Source of the DNA: an uncultured Lachnospiraceae bacterium
GTDB lineage: Bacteria > Bacillota > Clostridia > Lachnospirales > Lachnospiraceae
Direction: 5' to 3'
NCBI GenBank assembly: GCA_910584685.1
Contig: CAJUAO010000019.1
Location: 1-55,897, forward strand
DNA: 55,897 bases
Shown: piece by piece, positions 51,241 through 55,897 of the stretch
Layout of the letters: each line of letters begins with the position of its first letter
How positions within the stretch are numbered: the first letter of the stretch is position 1
Notes under the pieces: generated by a model
Seen by the model: only the letters and a program-made list of their open reading frames with translations
Database searches by the model: none
What the model was told of the DNA's origin: nothing
Translations under genes and position numbers: made by a program

Positions 51241-54200
51241 TTACGCCACAGCATTTGCATTAATCTGCTCAATAACCTTCCTGATTTCCATCCAGACATT
51301 CAAATCATCAAAAACCTCTGCCACGCTTCCCTTATCTGTAAACGGCGCTTCCTGCAGTACTGAAATATCCTTCATCATTCCATTATGGACAATATACTCT
51401 ATAATCTGATTTACAAAATACACCTGTCTGCCGTCCATGCTTGTACTGTTTAAAAACTCTGCGAATGCCTCTTTGGCAGCATTCATATCCAACCCCACAA
51501 TCTCTCTTACAAATTCTCCAAGGGGCTTCTTTCCATATTCTTTTTCGTATTCCTCCTTTGTTCCAATTTCATTCCAGAGAATTTCCTCAAGGGCTTGTAC
51601 ATCAAATTCACTTAACGGTTTATTTGTTTTAAGCTTTGCGATTACAATGTTATCCTGATGCTGCCGGATATAGTATTCTGCTTTTGCACGATAATTCTTT
51701 AAGTCGTCACTTTCTAAGTCTGCCTCATGCCATTCTGTTGATAAAATATCATCTGTAAAATTTGTATTGTATAGAGTCAGTTTATTTTCCGGAACATACT
51801 TCATAAGTCCTCGCAGTTCTTCCCGTATATATTCAAAATCCTCAATACCTGCATCATCTACATAGCTTGTATTAATAATTTTATATATCAGCTCTGCTTT
51901 CATTTGAATTGCAGGAATATTCGCCACGCCGGATAACGACGATACCTTTTTAATTAGGTCTCCTCGCGCCTTTGTATATTTTTTTCCTGCCAAATATGCC
52001 AATTCAATACCATACAGTAATGCATCAAACCTAACAGCGCTTGTCTCATCTCTATCCGGTAAAATAAGAGGCGCCACTTCTTCCCTCACTATTAATGTAT
52101 CCTCGTATGTAATCGCTTTATAGCCATCTTTATGCGAATACATGTCCACGTACTTAAGATGCTGTCTCACCTGAAAGTTATCTCTGCTTAATTCTCTTAC
52201 CTTATCTGTCATATTTCCAACAAGATTATTTCTATAGGCAATTAATCTGTCTATCTGGTAATTTATATCCTGAAGCTTATATGCAATTTGAAATTCCAAA
52301 TTGAAAATCGCGCTTTGCAGCGCCATCATATTTGCTGTCGGTTTACCTTCATTCATTCTAAAAAACTCAAAATTTCCGCAGAAATCAAAAATATAAAATT
52401 TCTGTTTATCCTCGCCGTCAATTAATCCCGGACAAAGTCTTGTTCCTCTGCCAATCATCTGCCAGAACTTTGCCTTGCTCATTACCTTTTTAAAAAATAC
52501 AAGATTCAACACCTCCGGTATATCAATGCCTGTATCCAGCATATCAACCGATATTGCAATCTGCGGCATTTTTTCCCCATCGGAAAATTCATCAATGGCG
52601 CTTTGCGCATATGTCATATAATTATCAATCACCTTGGCAAAGGTCTGTCCATTTTTAGATAAATGAGGATATTCCCTGTTAAATATCTCCAGTATTTTTT
52701 CCGCATGGTTATGATTTTTAGCAAATATAATTGTCTTTCCTATGCTTTCTCCGTAATGGATTTTCAAACCGTTTGTCATCAATATATGAAGGACCTGTTT
52801 TATTGTATCCTCATTAAATAACCAAGTGTTTATTGCTGATGAATTTATGCTTTCAGGCAGTTCGCCGTCTTCATTTGTAAATGTATACTCAAAGTTTTCT
52901 TTATCTTCCTTTGATAATTCATTGTATATAATCCCCTGTTCTATAAATTTAAGCCTTGACTCTACAGATAAATAGTCGACGAGATATCCATCCTTTACCG
53001 CCTGTGAAAGCTCATAGCCGTATGTTGGCACGCCATTTTCCAGCTCAAATATGGAATACGTATTTTTATCAATCTCATCCTTTGGGGTTGCTGTAAGACC
53101 TATAAGCAATGCGTCAAAGTAGGTAAAAATATCTTTATATTTATTATATATAGACCTATGGGCCTCGTCGCAAATAACCAAATCAAAATGACCTGATGAA
53201 AAAATCTTTCCCTCATCATCCTTTGCGTCATCTATGAGATTTATCATAGTCTGGTAAGTAGAAAATATACATCTTGCATTATAATTGTCTTTTTCCTCCA
53301 CCACATTAGAAACTGACAATTCATTTCCCAACTGATTAACGAAATTTCTCTTTGCCTGCGTTACCAATGAATTCCTATCTGCCAAAAACAAAATATTTTT
53401 TATCCAGCCTGAATTTAACAATACCTTGCAAAGCGCAATTACAGTTCTTGTCTTTCCCGAGCCTGTAGCCATAACCAAAAGCGCTTTTCTTTTGTTCTTA
53501 TTATCAAAGCTGTCACACACAGCTTTAACTGCAGCTTCCTGATAGTATCTTCCTGCAATTTTTCTGTCTACCGTTACATTTTTTAGAGAAGTGCGCATAC
53601 TAAACAGATTGAACAATTTTTCCAAATCACGTTTGGAATAAATTGCCGCAACCTTTCTCTCCGGATATCTATTGTCTATAATTCTTGTATCAAAGCCATT
53701 TGTAAGAAATATTACAGGACGCCTTTTATACTGCTTCTCCAAAATATCTGCATAAAGCTTCGCCTGCTGCCGTCCCTTAGAAACGTCTATGCATGTTCTT
53801 TTTGCTTCAATCACCGCAAGCGGCTTATATGCATCGTCATAAAGCACATAATCTGCATACCCTGTTTCAGACTTATTAGGCATTCCCGTAAGTCCCACTT
53901 CATTAAGCCAGTTTTTGCCCTCTTCCCAGCCGGCATCCTTTAACATAGAATCAATATATATTTTCCTTGTCTTATATTCAGATAAATCAAGAGGCTTTGG
54001 AATATAAGTCGGCTGCTGCGCAGTTCTTCTGGCAGTAAGCTCTTCCTTAAGCGCTTTATTCTCTTCTATAAGCTTCTTTAAGTCAACATTTTCATACTCA
54101 GACTTTGCTGTTTCTTCCTTTGTCTCATGTACTGGGTTTTGTGACAATAATTTATTGTCAAACTTTCGCTCCTCATAATTATCTGCATAGCAATAAGCTA

Positions 54201-54561
54201 CAAAATCTAAAAAGATAAACAAATTTTGCAGACAAAGTTCCGCTTCGTCAAAGGTTGTTTTTTTCCCTGCATGGGCTGCATTGTTGCCCATGCGTCGTAT
54301 AAAATCCATTCTCTTCCATAAGTCATTGTCCACTATATCTCTAAACTCATCTGTGTTTATAAGGCTTACAAGATTGTCCTGATACGGCATAATAAGCGAC
54401 CTGTCTACGGAATACATCCACTTTACGGCAAACTCCATGGCACGGCGGCAGTTTATAATGCAGGCGTCTTTATCTATATGTATAATTCGTTCTGCAGATA
54501 TGGCGACATCTGCAAAACTATTAAATTTTTGTTCGTTCTTTAGATAGTCAAAATTTGTCAT
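51241..54561 (-). CDS. hsdR: Type I restriction enzyme R subunit (HsdR)
   Basis: 1106 residues. N-terminal DUF4145 region (CRRAMEFAVKWMYS ... RMGNNAAHAG), a short coiled coil, then the nuclease domain with ADYVLYDDAYKPLAVIEAKR (PD-(D/E)xK), and a DEAD-like motor: MATGSGKTRTVIAL, VICDEAHRSIYNKY, LTATPKDEI, QMIGRGTRLC. The C terminus is of the EcoEI type. It cuts unmethylated DNA with HsdM and HsdS. The ATG follows AAGGAGGCACAGCC. The hsdS end at 55813 and the HAD gene lie upstream on the same strand; hsdM is not in the window. Confidence 0.93.
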   Translation of the reverse strand: MTNFDYLKNEQKFNSFADVAISAERIIHIDKDACIINCRRAMEFAVKWMYSVDRSLIMPYQDNLVSLINTDEFRDIVDNDLWKRMDFIRRMGNNAAHAGKKTTFDEAELCLQNLFIFLDFVAYCYADNYEERKFDNKLLSQNPVHETKEETAKSEYENVDLKKLIEENKALKEELTARRTAQQPTYIPKPLDLSEYKTRKIYIDSMLKDAGWEEGKNWLNEVGLTGMPNKSETGYADYVLYDDAYKPLAVIEAKRTCIDVSKGRQQAKLYADILEKQYKRRPVIFLTNGFDTRIIDNRYPERKVAAIYSKRDLEKLFNLFSMRTSLKNVTVDRKIAGRYYQEAAVKAVCDSFDNKNKRKALLVMATGSGKTRTVIALCKVLLNSGWIKNILFLADRNSLVTQAKRNFVNQLGNELSVSNVVEEKDNYNARCIFSTYQTMINLIDDAKDDEGKIFSSGHFDLVICDEAHRSIYNKYKDIFTYFDALLIGLTATPKDEIDKNTYSIFELENGVPTYGYELSQAVKDGYLVDYLSVESRLKFIEQGIIYNELSKEDKENFEYTFTNEDGELPESINSSAINTWLFNEDTIKQVLHILMTNGLKIHYGESIGKTIIFAKNHNHAEKILEIFNREYPHLSKNGQTFAKVIDNYMTYAQSAIDEFSDGEKMPQIAISVDMLDTGIDIPEVLNLVFFKKVMSKAKFWQMIGRGTRLCPGLIDGEDKQKFYIFDFCGNFEFFRMNEGKPTANMMALQSAIFNLEFQIAYKLQDINYQIDRLIAYRNNLVGNMTDKVRELSRDNFQVRQHLKYVDMYSHKDGYKAITYEDTLIVREEVAPLILPDRDETSAVRFDALLYGIELAYLAGKKYTKARGDLIKKVSSLSGVANIPAIQMKAELIYKIINTSYVDDAGIEDFEYIREELRGLMKYVPENKLTLYNTNFTDDILSTEWHEADLESDDLKNYRAKAEYYIRQHQDNIVIAKLKTNKPLSEFDVQALEEILWNEIGTKEEYEKEYGKKPLGEFVREIVGLDMNAAKEAFAEFLNSTSMDGRQVYFVNQIIEYIVHNGMMKDISVLQEAPFTDKGSVAEVFDDLNVWMEIRKVIEQINANAVA

Positions 54562-54611
54562 GGCTGTGCCTCCTTAATTACTGTGTAGGGTATATTTATT
54601 ATTCTTTTTTG

Positions 54612-55796
54612 CTAATTCTTTTCAACATTTTTAAGCATTGTTCTCACGTCTTTTATTATTTCTTGTGTTTCATCGGCACATTCAATAAGCTTAAAATAAA
54701 ATTTATATACATCATCATCACCAAGAATCCACTTAATCTGAGCATTATCTTTTAATGCTTTAAAAAGTCTGTCTTTTTGATTATCGTTCCAATTTTTGTA
54801 CTTTTTTGCCTCTCTTATTATATGATGTGTATACGCAAAATTTTTACTGATTTCCAGACAAGATACTATTTCATCTTGCCTTTGCTCATCTTCATCCCTA
54901 TCATCATATTTCTCCTCATTCTTAACTTCATTTATACACGCAGTATATTTATTTTCTATTTTTTCATTGGCAGATGTTCTGTCTATTATCATCTTAACCA
55001 AATCATCAATTTCAGAGCCTTCAGAATAATCTGCCGGTGCAAATAACTTAATTCTATTATCTTTTATCATTTTATAAACCTTTGTTTTATCTTTACTGTC
55101 AGGATTATAAACACCAATAGAATATCCTCCATAAGAATTTACCAATTTCATACACGGAATATCCGTATCACTGTCTCCTATATATACCATATTTCTAAAC
55201 GGAACTCTTATTTTATCCGGTTGAAAATAATCATTTACTCCCGGGTCGTTTATATCCAATACTCCTTTTTCAATTCTAAATAAAAATTGTGTTTTATTAG
55301 TATAATTAACAACCTGTGCCGGCCACTTTGCAACACCACGCTCACTATAATAAAAAGAACTTGCATATATCTTCGTAAAAGCTCCTTCCTTAGCCGGTTT
55401 TGTTCCCTCTATCATTTCTTTTAATCCGGATGAAATAATATAATGCTCAACTATGACATTTTTTTGACTGCCATACTCTCTTATCCTTTCAAACCATTCT
55501 TCTACTCCATTAAAAAGTTTTACTTTTGCTCCATATTCAGCCAGAGTATTTTTATTAAACACCATATTTCCCTCTGCCTCAAGATACATTTTATACATAT
55601 ACGCAAGATTTTGATCCATATCATTATTTTCTGCCAATTGATTTGATTCTTTCCAAAAGTCCTTAATGTCAAATCCAACCGATTGTATGTATCCTTGTGC
55701 TTGCATGTCATCTGGAGATAATGTCTTGTCAAAATCATAACATATGGCTACAACAGGCTTTTTTTCTTTATATTTTCTTTCAAACTTTTCTTTCAT
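54612..55796 (-). CDS. HAD-family phosphatase inside the restriction operon
   Basis: 394 residues. HAD motifs: AICYDFDKTLSPDD (I), HYIISSGLKEMI (II), and MVYIGDSDTDIPCMK (IV), so the active site looks intact. Residues 1-290 form the HAD core with cap; 290-394 are charged and helical. The ATG follows AAAGGAGATGATAAACG. It sits between hsdS and hsdR with gaps of 16 and 50 bases, so it is part of the restriction operon. Its role there (phosphatase on DNA ends, nucleotides or proteins) is unknown. Confidence 0.85.
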   Translation of the reverse strand: MKEKFERKYKEKKPVVAICYDFDKTLSPDDMQAQGYIQSVGFDIKDFWKESNQLAENNDMDQNLAYMYKMYLEAEGNMVFNKNTLAEYGAKVKLFNGVEEWFERIREYGSQKNVIVEHYIISSGLKEMIEGTKPAKEGAFTKIYASSFYYSERGVAKWPAQVVNYTNKTQFLFRIEKGVLDINDPGVNDYFQPDKIRVPFRNMVYIGDSDTDIPCMKLVNSYGGYSIGVYNPDSKDKTKVYKMIKDNRIKLFAPADYSEGSEIDDLVKMIIDRTSANEKIENKYTACINEVKNEEKYDDRDEDEQRQDEIVSCLEISKNFAYTHHIIREAKKYKNWNDNQKDRLFKALKDNAQIKWILGDDDVYKFYFKLIECADETQEIIKDVRTMLKNVEKN

Positions 55797-55812
55797 CGTT
55801 TATCATCTCCTT

Positions 55813-55897
55813 TCACAAATAATATACTTTTTCTTTGTTCAATTTTGATTTGTCGGTCTGGCGAACGAAGGCGGCGAACTGCTCCTGCAACTCTAAA
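55813..55897 (-). CDS. hsdS: 3' end of type I restriction specificity subunit HsdS (partial)
   Basis: 27 residues run into the window end. The pattern LELQEQFAAFVRQTDKSK is the conserved C-terminal part of many HsdS proteins, in the helix after the second target-recognition domain. The reading stops after KVYYL, somewhat earlier than in many relatives, so this may be a short form. It confirms that the following hsdR belongs to a type I system. Confidence 0.75.
   Translation of the reverse strand, partial: LELQEQFAAFVRQTDKSKLNKEKVYYL

Noticed and set aside
1..55897. tRNA, rRNA, transposase or phage integrase genes
   Set aside because: None was recognised on either strand by reading; no attachment-site repeats bound the CRISPR locus or the restriction island.

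Overview
The window is AT-rich chromosomal DNA from a Clostridia-type Firmicute, most likely a gut Lachnospiraceae. The signs are strong AGGAGG ribosome sites, T-box and TPP riboswitch control, small families common in that group (CD3324, RNHCP, DUF1062, DUF2441), a bile salt hydrolase and ferredoxin-linked 2-oxoacid metabolism. No species is claimed. Most genes lie on the minus strand.

Layout. 1-5.2 kb: RecQ helicase, a FAD/Rieske oxidoreductase and a four-gene operon (YjbR-like, two small unknowns, EamA-like). 5.6-14.2 kb: a complete type II-A CRISPR-Cas locus on the minus strand. It reads WYL regulator, cas9, cas1, cas2, csn2, a 57-nt leader ending ATTTGAG, and an array of 24 repeats and 23 spacers. 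The tracrRNA gene lies between the WYL gene and cas9 on the opposite strand, with its own consensus promoter and a terminator that runs into the WYL gene. 14.5-18.5 kb (plus strand): acyl-CoA synthetase plus iorA/iorB, a module for oxidising aromatic 2-oxoacids. 18.5-25.2 kb: amidohydrolase, bile salt hydrolase, a five-gene operon (lipoprotein, acylphosphatase, Bcp, methyltransferase, double NUDIX), and small zinc-ribbon or HTH genes. Two of these small genes are preceded by matching eight-codon mini-ORFs with a hairpin. 25.3-32.8 kb: GNATs, a DUF4160 remnant next to DUF2442, an AAA ATPase, an XRE regulator and rtcB with a terminator-like hairpin in its leader. 32.8-42.3 kb: nucleoside phosphorylase, phosphoesterase with an in-frame tandem repeat, MerR-methyltransferase, acyltransferase, a WYL-led cluster, and a TPP-riboswitch operon of thiT with two nucleotidyltransferases. 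42.3-49.7 kb: SWIM/SNF2 helicase, T-box-controlled thrS, a LytTR regulator and a GNAT. 49.7 kb to the end: a type I restriction island made of the hsdS 3' end, a HAD phosphatase, hsdR, and a DUF2130 gene broken by a frameshift.

Defence content is high. It comprises an apparently intact Cas9 system and a type I restriction locus, with broken or partial genes (DUF2130, DUF4160, probably DUF1062) showing turnover. The less expected structures are the tracrRNA lying antisense inside the WYL-cas9 interval, the paired mini-ORF/hairpin leaders, the hairpin and 46-codon ORF before rtcB, and nucleotidyltransferases placed downstream of a thiamine riboswitch. Homology calls come from recognised motifs and were not checked against any database.
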